From positions 1 through 29,455 of the forward strand of contig JBKPDW010000359.1 of assembly GCA_046728115.1 (NCBI GenBank): 29,455 bases of DNA. Direction: 5' to 3'. Source of the stretch: CAVSWN01 sp046728115 (lineage in GTDB: Bacteria > Acidobacteriota > Vicinamibacteria > Vicinamibacterales > CAVVIG01). Position 1 is the first letter of the stretch. The number at the start of each line of letters is the position of its first letter. This document shows, piece after piece, positions 1-7,151 of this stretch. Both the position numbers and the translations under genes were made by a program. Below the pieces are notes generated by a model, which saw only the letters and a list, made by a program, of their open reading frames with translations, searched no databases and was not told where the DNA came from.

Positions 1-60
1 GTCCACGGGATTTGGCATGTCGGTCTGGCAGACCGCGGCGGAATAGCGGATCGGCTCCAT
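1..60 (-). CDS. N-terminus of a leftward gene, possibly carbon-nitrogen hydrolase (nitrilase-like), partial
   Basis: Reading leftward from ATG at 60-58 there are 20 open codons to the window edge, beginning MEPIRYSAAVCQTDMPNP. A GGAG ribosome binding site lies about 8 bases upstream (in 61-75, read on the minus strand), which supports a real start. The hydrophobic strand followed by a C-Q-x-D pattern resembles the first beta strand of nitrilase-superfamily amidohydrolases. Twenty residues cannot prove that. The catalytic Glu, Lys and Cys would all lie outside the window. The start is fairly secure and the family is a guess. Confidence 0.4.
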   Translation of the reverse strand, partial: MEPIRYSAAVCQTDMPNPVD

Positions 61-160
61 CTGGTTCACTCCGGCCACCCTATTTCGACACGACAGAATC
101 GATAGACGGGAAGCTTCTGCCCATCTTTGCTTGGCTGGAACTCATGTCACAAGGCAACAG

Positions 161-181
161 CCACGAGAGCACGAAAGAAAG
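161..181. repeat. Degenerate CACGAAA-type short repeat
   Basis: The stretch CCACGAGAGCACGAAAGAAAG contains two to three imperfect copies of CACGAAAG. It ends 15 bases before the stop codon of the leftward CRTAC1 gene, that is, in its 3' untranslated side. A close relative lies at 12164-12186 beside another stop codon. No coding or terminator structure is apparent in it. Confidence 0.45.
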
Positions 182-196
182 TATCCGCTGGTCAGT

Positions 197-1885
197 TTAG
201 CGTTGCGAGCCAATCGGCGTCCGGCGAATGAGGCCCGCGCCTTCTTGAATCGTCACCGACAGATTGCCTGGAAGTGGCCCGACGACGTCGACGCGTCCAC
301 TCGGCCACGCGACGCGGACGCCGTCGACGCCGGTCGCGGCGCCAAGGCCAAAGGTCAGCGGCAGCTCGCTCTGCGACGCGTAGCTCGATCCGGTCTTCAC
401 GATCTGCCAGAGCCGGGCTCCGCCCCGGACAGCAACCTCGACACGGGCCCCGATGCCGTCGCGATTCGAGGTCGTCCCCACGGTCTGGATCCGCAGCACG
501 TTGTTGCGATTGCCGCGGTCATTTCGAAAAAGACGCGCAGACCCGTTGTTGGTCGTCACGACGATGTCGAGGTCGCCGTCGAGGTCGTAATCGCTATATG
601 CCGCGCCACGCGCAACAATCGGGCGCTGCAGGGCCGCGCCAGCCTGCGTGCTCACGTCCTCGAACTGCTTCTGCCCGGCGTTGCGGAACAGGTGCGGACG
701 CTGCGCGTACGTGACACGCGACTGCACGCGCTCGATATCGTCGCTGACGTGGCCATTCGCGGCAAAGATGTCGGGCAGACCGTCGAGATCGTAGTCGAAG
801 AAAAAGCAGCCGAAGGTCAGGCTCAGGAGCGACGACCGGCCGATGGCGGATTTTGGAGCATCGTCGATGAACAGGCCGTGACCCTCGTTGTGATAAAGCG
901 CCATCATCTGGTTGGCGAAGTTGCCGATGATGAGGCTCGGCCGACCTGACCCGTCATAATCGGCGGCGTCGACGCCCATGCCTGCCCGCGCCACTCCCGA
1001 CTCGCTGAAGGCGACGCCAGCGCCGACCGCCACGTCCTCGAATGTGGCGTTGCCCTTGTTACGGTACAGGCGGTTCGGCTCGGTGTCGTTGGCGACGAAC
1101 AGGTCCATCCGGCCGTCGCCGTCGAAATCGAGCATCGCCACGCCCAGGCCTTTCGAGGAGGTGTCGAAGATGCCCGCCTGCTTCGTCGTGTTCTCGAACG
1201 TGCCGTTACCGCGGTTTCGGAACAGCGACGGACTTTGACCCTTGTACGATTCCGGCGTGCAGTAGGACTTGTTCTTTCCGTCCAACGTGCACACCAGATC
1301 TTTGTCGATCGACCACTCGACGTAGTGCGCGACGAACAGATCCACTTTGCCATCATTGTCGTAGTCGAACCAGAGCGCGCTCGTCGAGAAACCGCCATCG
1401 CCGACGCCAGCGGCAGTGGTGACGTCGGCGAACTTGCCGCCGCCGAGATTCTTGAAGAGCCGGTTGCCGCCGAGCGCGGTTATGTAGACGTCGACTTTGC
1501 CGTCGTTGTCGTAGTCGGCAGCGGCTGCGCCGATGCCGTACAGTTCCACGTCAAGACCCGACCCACGGGTGAAATCTACGAACGCACCTGTGTGCGTGTT
1601 TCGATACAGCGCGGGCAGCGATCGAGAGCCGGGATGTCCGGGCCAGTTCTTGGAGTTGACGAACAACAGGTCCTGCCAGCCGTCTCCATCCGCGTCAAAC
1701 CACAACGCACCGGAGCCCATCGTCTCGGGCAGGTATTTCTGGCCGAAGGCGCCGCTGTTGTGCACGAACCGGACGCCCGCCTGCGTCGTCACGTCGGTGA
1801 ACGCGGCCGGCGGGTCTGCAGCGGACACCGCGATCGCGATCGCGCCGAAGCCGAGCATCAGGAACGGGCGCGCCCGGCGGTTCAT
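197..1885 (-). CDS. CRTAC1 family protein (FG-GAP/VCBS repeats with C-terminal ASPIC/UnbV domain), secreted
   Basis: The 562-residue product starts with a signal peptide (basic MNRRARP, then a hydrophobic stretch ending near Ala23). At least six FG-GAP/VCBS blades follow, each with a calcium-loop motif such as DADGDGWQD, DYDNDGKVD (twice), DFDGDGRMD and DYDLDGDLD. A conserved pair of cysteines lies in VCTLDGKNKSYCTPESY. The last ~90 residues (GARVEV ... FGLGAATGVDGVRVAWPSG) match the ASPIC/UnbV domain. Such proteins are predicted extracytoplasmic calcium-binding beta-propellers. Their role in bacteria is not settled, and a carbohydrate or surface-binding role is inference. The ATG overlaps the upstream cytochrome/TPR gene by four bases (ATGA), so the two are probably translationally coupled. 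It is paralogous to the protein at 14749-16470. Confidence 0.9.
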   Translation of the reverse strand: MNRRARPFLMLGFGAIAIAVSAADPPAAFTDVTTQAGVRFVHNSGAFGQKYLPETMGSGALWFDADGDGWQDLLFVNSKNWPGHPGSRSLPALYRNTHTGAFVDFTRGSGLDVELYGIGAAAADYDNDGKVDVYITALGGNRLFKNLGGGKFADVTTAAGVGDGGFSTSALWFDYDNDGKVDLFVAHYVEWSIDKDLVCTLDGKNKSYCTPESYKGQSPSLFRNRGNGTFENTTKQAGIFDTSSKGLGVAMLDFDGDGRMDLFVANDTEPNRLYRNKGNATFEDVAVGAGVAFSESGVARAGMGVDAADYDGSGRPSLIIGNFANQMMALYHNEGHGLFIDDAPKSAIGRSSLLSLTFGCFFFDYDLDGLPDIFAANGHVSDDIERVQSRVTYAQRPHLFRNAGQKQFEDVSTQAGAALQRPIVARGAAYSDYDLDGDLDIVVTTNNGSARLFRNDRGNRNNVLRIQTVGTTSNRDGIGARVEVAVRGGARLWQIVKTGSSYASQSELPLTFGLGAATGVDGVRVAWPSGRVDVVGPLPGNLSVTIQEGAGLIRRTPIGSQR

Positions 1886-4692
1886 CGATGTTCGTGAATC
1901 GACTGTCGCTCGTTATTGTCTTCGGGCGACTTCAACCGATACGGTCCGGTGATCGCCTGTGCGGCTTCGTCGGCCTTGAAGCGCGTGTATAGCGACTGCT
2001 CGTGGGCGGCGAGCCACGAGTCACCCTTTCCCTGATAGCACAACATCAGGTTGTAATGCGCTTCGAGATCCTCCGGATCCACTTCCAGCGCCTTTGTGAA
2101 GCTCGCGATCGCCTCGTCGAACCGCCGCTCGAGGAACTGGACGCGGCCGATCTGATTGAGCACCACCCGGTCGCGCGGGTACTGCGCGGCCGCAGCGCGC
2201 AGGTGATCGAGCGCCTCGTCATACCGGCCCATCGTCTTGAGTGCCGTTCCGAGGAAGAAGTGTGCCTTGGCGAGACGCGGCGACAGCTTCAACGCGTGTG
2301 TGAGCATCGGCACTGCGGCATCAACGTCGCCTTCCTGAAGCTGAGCGCGAGCGACGTTCACCGGGCCGTCAGCGTAGCCGGGATCCATCGCCATCACATT
2401 TCTGAACGCTGCCTGTGCGCTTTTCAAGTCCCCCTGAAGCAGCAGTCCTATGCCGTAGTCGTTCCAGCGCTCACGAACCGACGGGTCCATCAGCGATTTG
2501 ACCGTAGGAAGCGCAGCGTGCTCGTCCGCGACGTCAATCGATGCCGTCGCTTCTGCCATGACGGTCGTCGGGATGTCGGGGATCGCCTTCACCTTCCCGG
2601 ACACGCCTGACGTGTCTCCGGCGAACCGCCACACGCCGTCGTCGTACGACCGGCTCACCGGCGGATTGGTCTGCGATGGATCGCGGACGCCGGCGAACGC
2701 CCACTGTGTGTTCCACCAGGCAAACTTGCGATAGTTCACCTTCGCACGCAGGAGGATCCTGTTGCCCGAATCGCGTGGGATTTGGAGTCGGTAATGAACC
2801 GTATCGGCCGCACCCGGCGGTACCAGCCGCACGTACGCGACCGAGCGCGTCATCCAGGCATTTCGCTTGTTGATCGGGTTGCCGTGCTCGTCGAGCTGCA
2901 GGCTGCGGTAGAAGTGCGCTGCGGGATCCACCGGCCCTTTGCCTTCGTCCGCGACGGCTCCACTGTGAAGCAGCACGCGGCCTCTATCGTCCGCGGCTTC
3001 CAGCTCTACCCAGACATCGAACGCGTCGACGGTGCCGCCTGGGAAAAAGTGACCCACCTTCCGCGTGCGCACGACGACCTCGACCCGGACCGATTCACCG
3101 CGACGCACCGTCACAGGAATTCTGTCGAGCGGCGCCAACACCTCGGGCGGCGGAGCCGTGGTCGTCACCGCCGCGGCGCCGAAGGAGGCGGATTCTTCGC
3201 CCACCGCGAACGTACTTGCGATCCGCCCGCCTTCCGCCACGCCGCGAGCGCCTCTCTCAGTCTCTCTGGCCTCCGAGCGCGCGATCCCGAATATGTCGAC
3301 AGAGATTTGGCCATCACGGAGGAAATCCTGAACGACTTTCAACTGCGTCGGATCGTGATTGACGAACGGAAGCGCAGTGTTCGCGCCAGGGAAACGGTGC
3401 GACCGAACCTTGCCGTTCTTCGCGGCGGGATCGTTGGAGTTCACGAGCGGCATGTGGCAGTCGGCGCATTTCTGCGGCACCGTCGGGTAATAGAACGACC
3501 GGGCTCCCTGCCCCGACACGCCCGATGCCTGCCAGTTGTCGTAGTCGTTGAAGCCGCGGAACCACCGATAACCGTTCACCGGCATGTCAAGATGCACCTT
3601 GTGGCAGACCGAGCAGAACTCCGCGGTCTGCTCGCGATGGAACGGCTTCAGGAATGTCTGGCGATGCGGCGCCGGCGCGAGGTACAAAAGCGAGTCGTGC
3701 GCCCGTCGCAGCAGAGGGTTCTCGCTCGCCGCGAGGTCGTGCAGCGGCGGGTACTCGATCTCGAAGTCGCCCTGCCCCATCGAACTGTGCACACGCGTGA
3801 TCGAATGGCATGAAGTGCAGGCCAGACCGGCGTGCGCCTCGGGCGTATTGATCTGCTCTCTGATGGGGCGGTCGAAGCGTCCATTGAAGAAGACGGCATG
3901 ATCGTGGCAGCCCGCACACCATTTCGACGGCCGCGTGCCGACCACGTCCTGCATGTACTCGATCGATTTCCGATACCACTGGTTGTTGAACGACGAGAAA
4001 TGGTGCGCGGACGAGCTCCATTGGTCGTAGATGTCGCGGTGGCAGCGACCGCAGCTCTCGCTCGTCATGAAGAAGTTCGCCGGGATGATGCCATTGACGT
4101 TCGTGTTCGCCGACGAGGGAAAGAACGGGCTGGTCGTGCCCGCGCCCTCATCGTCCATCGTCGCCGGCGGCGTCGTCGGATTCTGAATACGATACGCCGA
4201 CCGCCACCGCATCTCCCCGCTGCCACGCAGGGTCGCCGCGACACCGGCCCCAACCAGCACCATTGCGATCCCGGCGCGGACGGCCCACATCTCTCGTGGA
4301 ACGTCACTCCGCGGCACAGTCCGCCAGAAGTAGAGAAAAAGGAACGCGGCCCCAATGGTGCAGACCGCGACGTGCGCGTTGACAAGCCATCGATGCGGTG
4401 TGGTTGCGCCGACGACGAGGACCGCGATCCCAAGCGCGAGCCCAGCGGCCAGGATCGCTAGAGCGGCCTGGCCGAGCGCGCCGGGAATCCACCGGCGCGT
4501 GAGCAGCAGCCAGAGGATCGCGGCTGCCAATGTCAGGCCGAGCAGCGGATGCGTCGCGACCTGGGCGAAGTACCACAGCGTCGGATCCGCAAAGGCCCAC
4601 AGGTACGCGGAGTTCAGCAGCAGCGCGATGAAGCCGGCAAGAAGCAGACGCGACGCGATACTGCGTGGCGGCATGGCGCGCATATATGGCAC
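1882..4692 (-). CDS. Membrane-anchored pentaheme c-type cytochrome with C-terminal TPR domain
   Basis: The product has three parts. Residues 1-160 carry about five hydrophobic helices (roughly 14-34, 46-64, 70-95, 103-123, 135-155). Residues 205-420 carry five CxxCH heme sites: CGRCH 214, CAGCH 259, CTSCH 292, CSVCH 360 and CADCH 409. The first sits in CGRCHRDIYDQW, typical of cytochrome c554-like multiheme proteins. A beta-rich stretch follows, then about five TPR units from residue ~735 to the end. The heme part should face the periplasm, because c-type heme is attached there. It probably passes electrons to or from a membrane quinone pool or another cytochrome, with the TPRs holding a partner; the coupled CRTAC1 gene downstream is the obvious candidate. 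The longest reading frame starts at GTG 4692. ATGs at 4683 and 4674 are equally possible, and none has a clear ribosome binding site. Confidence 0.88.
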   Translation of the reverse strand: MPYMRAMPPRSIASRLLLAGFIALLLNSAYLWAFADPTLWYFAQVATHPLLGLTLAAAILWLLLTRRWIPGALGQAALAILAAGLALGIAVLVVGATTPHRWLVNAHVAVCTIGAAFLFLYFWRTVPRSDVPREMWAVRAGIAMVLVGAGVAATLRGSGEMRWRSAYRIQNPTTPPATMDDEGAGTTSPFFPSSANTNVNGIIPANFFMTSESCGRCHRDIYDQWSSSAHHFSSFNNQWYRKSIEYMQDVVGTRPSKWCAGCHDHAVFFNGRFDRPIREQINTPEAHAGLACTSCHSITRVHSSMGQGDFEIEYPPLHDLAASENPLLRRAHDSLLYLAPAPHRQTFLKPFHREQTAEFCSVCHKVHLDMPVNGYRWFRGFNDYDNWQASGVSGQGARSFYYPTVPQKCADCHMPLVNSNDPAAKNGKVRSHRFPGANTALPFVNHDPTQLKVVQDFLRDGQISVDIFGIARSEARETERGARGVAEGGRIASTFAVGEESASFGAAAVTTTAPPPEVLAPLDRIPVTVRRGESVRVEVVVRTRKVGHFFPGGTVDAFDVWVELEAADDRGRVLLHSGAVADEGKGPVDPAAHFYRSLQLDEHGNPINKRNAWMTRSVAYVRLVPPGAADTVHYRLQIPRDSGNRILLRAKVNYRKFAWWNTQWAFAGVRDPSQTNPPVSRSYDDGVWRFAGDTSGVSGKVKAIPDIPTTVMAEATASIDVADEHAALPTVKSLMDPSVRERWNDYGIGLLLQGDLKSAQAAFRNVMAMDPGYADGPVNVARAQLQEGDVDAAVPMLTHALKLSPRLAKAHFFLGTALKTMGRYDEALDHLRAAAAQYPRDRVVLNQIGRVQFLERRFDEAIASFTKALEVDPEDLEAHYNLMLCYQGKGDSWLAAHEQSLYTRFKADEAAQAITGPYRLKSPEDNNERQSIHEHR

Positions 4693-4713
4693 GGCTTTGC
4701 GTTGCCCGCGAGT

Positions 4714-4729
4714 CGTAGTTTAGGCTACG
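4714..4729. promoter_or_regulatory. Small inverted repeat in the divergent intergenic gap
   Basis: CGTAG-TTTAGG-CTACG is a 5-base inverted repeat with a 6-base spacer. It sits in the 46-base gap between the start codons of the leftward cytochrome gene and the rightward oxidoreductase gene. The position suits an operator acting on both genes, but the arms are short and chance is a real possibility. I could not place a convincing -35/-10 pair for either gene here. Confidence 0.2.
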
Positions 4730-4738
4730 CCCACGGAA

Positions 4739-5851
4739 ATGGCCAGTCACGATAAGAAGCTCGGCGTTGCCGTGTGGGGCGCGGGCTGGTGCGCGTCGCA
4801 ACACATTGCGGCGTTTCAGCGGAATCCGCATACGACGATCACCTGGATCTGCGGCCGCGATCTGGAACGGACGCGCGCGGCCGCAGCGAAGGCCGGCATC
4901 GCGCCCGACGACGCTCGCATTACTACCAACTCTGACGAGGTGCTTGCCGCGCGCAACGTCGACATCGTCTCGATCGCGACGCCCAATCACCTCCACGCCG
5001 ACCAGGCCGTGGCCGCCGCGCAGGCGGGCAAACACTTCGTCCTCGAAAAGCCGACGGGCCTGGATACCTCGGAACTCGTCCGCATTCGTGACGCTGTGCG
5101 AAGAGCAGGCGTGCGGACGATCGTTTCCTTTGTGCTCCGCTACAACCCGTTCCTGAAGTTTGCGCGATGGCTGCGGGAAGAGGGCTGGCTGGGCGAGATC
5201 CGCTTTGCTCGCACGCAGTATTTGTCTCGCGTCACCGACTGGTACAGCGGGTGGGACTGGGTCCGAACGCGCGAGAGCGGACGCAGCCATCTGCTCGCGG
5301 CCGGGTGCCACGCCATGGACGCGCTTCGCTTCTGTTCTGGTCTCGAGCCGATCGACGTGAGCGCGTTCCACACGCGCTTCACCCCCGGATACGAGTGGCC
5401 GACGTCCATCATTGCGAACATCAGGCTGCCCGGATCCGCGCTCGGCCACGTCAGCAGCTCCACCGACTTCATGCTGCCGTACACGTTTCTCGTGGAGCTG
5501 ATGGGCGATCGCGCGACGCTTCGCCAGCAGTGGCTGCAGTGGCTCGACACGCCGCTCGATCTAGCCGCGCTTGCCGCCGCCAATCCCTTTCCGGACGTGC
5601 ACCTGCGGGCGGCGACCGACGCGGCCGGGCGACCGGCCGTTCGCATCGAGTGCACGATGCCCGATTCGGTCGATGTCAGCCACCACCCGTTTCAGGCCGA
5701 AATGGACGAGCTGGTGGCGTGCATCCTCAAAGGCCGCGAGACGTCAATCAACGTGTTCGATGCGCAAAAGACGATGGAACTTTGCCTGGCGGCGGATCGA
5801 TCAGCGGAACTCGGCGGCCAGCCCGTAGCGCTGCCGCTGATCGTAGACTAG
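4739..5851 (+). CDS. Gfo/Idh/MocA family NAD(P)-dependent oxidoreductase
   Basis: The 370-residue protein has an N-terminal Rossmann fold with GAGWCAS at residues 14-20 and the family EKP motif at 103-105 (FVLEKPTG). GCHAMDALRF around 189-198 carries the His (191) and Asp (194) expected in the active site. The C-terminal alpha/beta domain is complete, so the length is normal for the family. There is no signal peptide, so it acts in the cytoplasm. Members oxidise or reduce a sugar or cyclitol hydroxyl with NAD(P). Several known members oxidise glycosides at C3, and the DUF1080 gene 118 bases downstream fits that, but the substrate cannot be read from sequence. The ATG at 4739 has only a weak purine stretch upstream. 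Confidence 0.88.
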   Translation: MASHDKKLGVAVWGAGWCASQHIAAFQRNPHTTITWICGRDLERTRAAAAKAGIAPDDARITTNSDEVLAARNVDIVSIATPNHLHADQAVAAAQAGKHFVLEKPTGLDTSELVRIRDAVRRAGVRTIVSFVLRYNPFLKFARWLREEGWLGEIRFARTQYLSRVTDWYSGWDWVRTRESGRSHLLAAGCHAMDALRFCSGLEPIDVSAFHTRFTPGYEWPTSIIANIRLPGSALGHVSSSTDFMLPYTFLVELMGDRATLRQQWLQWLDTPLDLAALAAANPFPDVHLRAATDAAGRPAVRIECTMPDSVDVSHHPFQAEMDELVACILKGRETSINVFDAQKTMELCLAADRSAELGGQPVALPLIVD

Positions 5852-5969
5852 CGGAGTGTATCCGGTGAAGCAGTACCGACATTTTGTGGAGGGCAAAGAC
5901 CGCCGGGGTCGCAAAGAATGGGTTGCCAGCGGTTATCCCGACCGAACCGACCACTCGCGAACTGGAGAC

Positions 5970-6686
5970 ATGGCTCACCCGAATCGGGTGCGCGCTGCCG
6001 CCACGATTGTCATCGGTCTCGCGTTCGCGGCCGGCATCGCGGCGCAGGACACCATGACGCCGAATACGATCACCGTGAAGGAACAGGCTGAAGGTTGGCG
6101 CCTGTTGTTCGACGGCAAGACCACCGGCGGGTGGCGCGGCTTCCGGCAGCAGGCGCTGCCAGGGGGCTGGCAGGTCGTCGACGGCGCACTCACGCGCGTC
6201 GGCCAGGCAGGCGACATCGTCACGTCCGACGAATTCAGCGATTTCGAGCTGACGCTCGAGTGGAAACTGTCGCCGAACGCCAACACCGGCCTCTTCTATC
6301 GCGTCACCGAAGACGATGACGTGATGTGGCACATGGCGCCGGAGTATCAGATCATCGACAACGCGTACAAAGAGCCGCTCAAGCCGGTGCAGTACACCGG
6401 CGCGAATTACGATCTACATCCACCTTTGCGCGACGCAACGAAACCGATTGGCTCGTGGAACCAGACGCGGCTGGTCGTGCGTGGTGCGCATGTCGAACAC
6501 TGGCTGAACGGCGTGAAACTGGTCGAGTATGAACTGTGGACTCCCGATTGGGAGCGCCGCGTCCGGGAGAGCAAGTTCAAAGACTTCCCCAAGTACGCTC
6601 GGGCGCGCCGCGGCCACATCGGGCTGCAGGATCACGGCGATCGCGTCGCGTTCCGCAACATCAAGATCCGCGAGCTGCGGAATTAG
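5970..6686 (+). CDS. Secreted DUF1080 (3-keto-disaccharide hydrolase family, PF06439) protein
   Basis: Starting at ATG 5970 the product is 238 residues. It begins MAHPNRVRAAATIVIGLAFA, a clean signal peptide cleaved near AAQD. The reading frame is open back to 5856, but the extra 38 residues are charged and would bury the signal peptide, so I reject that start. A GGAG lies just ahead of 5970, although the spacing is short. The mature part has the DUF1080 hallmarks: GWRLLFDGKTTGGWRGF near the start, then FELTLEWKLSPNANTGLFYR, MAPEYQIIDN, WNQTRLVVRG, HWLNG and a final GHIGLQDHGDRVAFRNIKIR. The fold is a concanavalin-like beta-sandwich. Characterised relatives act on 3-keto-glycosides. It follows the oxidoreductase gene in the same direction. 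Confidence 0.9.
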   Translation: MAHPNRVRAAATIVIGLAFAAGIAAQDTMTPNTITVKEQAEGWRLLFDGKTTGGWRGFRQQALPGGWQVVDGALTRVGQAGDIVTSDEFSDFELTLEWKLSPNANTGLFYRVTEDDDVMWHMAPEYQIIDNAYKEPLKPVQYTGANYDLHPPLRDATKPIGSWNQTRLVVRGAHVEHWLNGVKLVEYELWTPDWERRVRESKFKDFPKYARARRGHIGLQDHGDRVAFRNIKIRELRN

Positions 6687-6695
6687 GAGATGACC

Positions 6696-7030
6696 ATGAG
6701 CAACGCGGAATCGGTCCTCTCGCGCCGCGCGTTTCTCGCCGGTATCTCAACACTCGTGTCATTCGCATGACTCGTACAGGAAGCCGTGGCGCGATGTCCA
6801 GCCCTTGCCGATTCCTTCCCAACAGCAAATCGCTGGTCCTGATGGACGGTGAATGGCGGAAGCCGCAGTTCTGGCTCGTGAATCTGGAAACCGGAGAGCG
6901 CCAGCAGTTGACTGATCTGCGTCCGGGACGCGCGACCCACAGCTTCGATGTGACCCCTGACGGCAAGAGGATCGTCTTCGATCGCGTCCAGGAGAACTCG
7001 GACGTCGTGCTCATCGAGTTGCAGCGCTGA
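6696..7030 (+). pseudogene. Gene scar: orphan Tat signal peptide followed by C-terminal tail of a PD40/TolB-like beta-propeller protein
   Basis: Ten bases after the DUF1080 stop, AGGAG (6685-6689) precedes ATG 6696. That frame encodes a Tat signal (SRRAFLAGISTL) and ends at TGA 6768-6770 after 24 residues. An ATG at 6767 overlaps that stop and opens another frame of 87 codons ending at 7030. Its sequence (FWLVNLETGERQQLTDL, then FDVTPDGKRIVFDRVQENSD) is the last one or two blades of a PD40/WD40-like propeller. That tail is typical of large acidobacterial kinases or TolB-like proteins. Each piece looks like the end of a different gene, so a deletion has probably fused two truncated genes. Expression as a short coupled pair cannot be excluded. 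Confidence 0.6.
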
Positions 7031-7151
7031 CCCGCGCCGTCAATCGCGCAGTCTTTCGCAACCGTACGAGGTGTGCTGTCTTTCGGGTTGAGGACCAGGG
7101 CCGCCAAATAGATGTTCAGTCTAGTTTGGTCGATCCGAGCCGCGCGTATGC
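7031..7151. other. Intergenic gap between convergent genes
   Basis: This 121-base gap separates the propeller remnant from the end of the leftward PQQ dehydrogenase gene. I see no hairpin with a T-run, no repeat and no start codon with a ribosome binding site. The minus strand stays open here by chance of base composition, and the encoded peptide matched nothing I recognise. Confidence 0.4.

Noticed and set aside
4304..5449. 381-codon minus-strand frame across the divergent promoter region
   Set aside because: It overlaps the oxidoreductase gene and the membrane domain of the cytochrome gene, both of which have clear domains.
5856..5969. 38-residue extension of the DUF1080 protein
   Set aside because: Charged residues would precede the signal peptide; ATG 5970 gives a normal export signal.
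7031..7151. Possible small minus-strand gene remnant in the gap after the PQQ gene
   Set aside because: No start, no ribosome binding site and no family recognised; openness is expected at this GC content.
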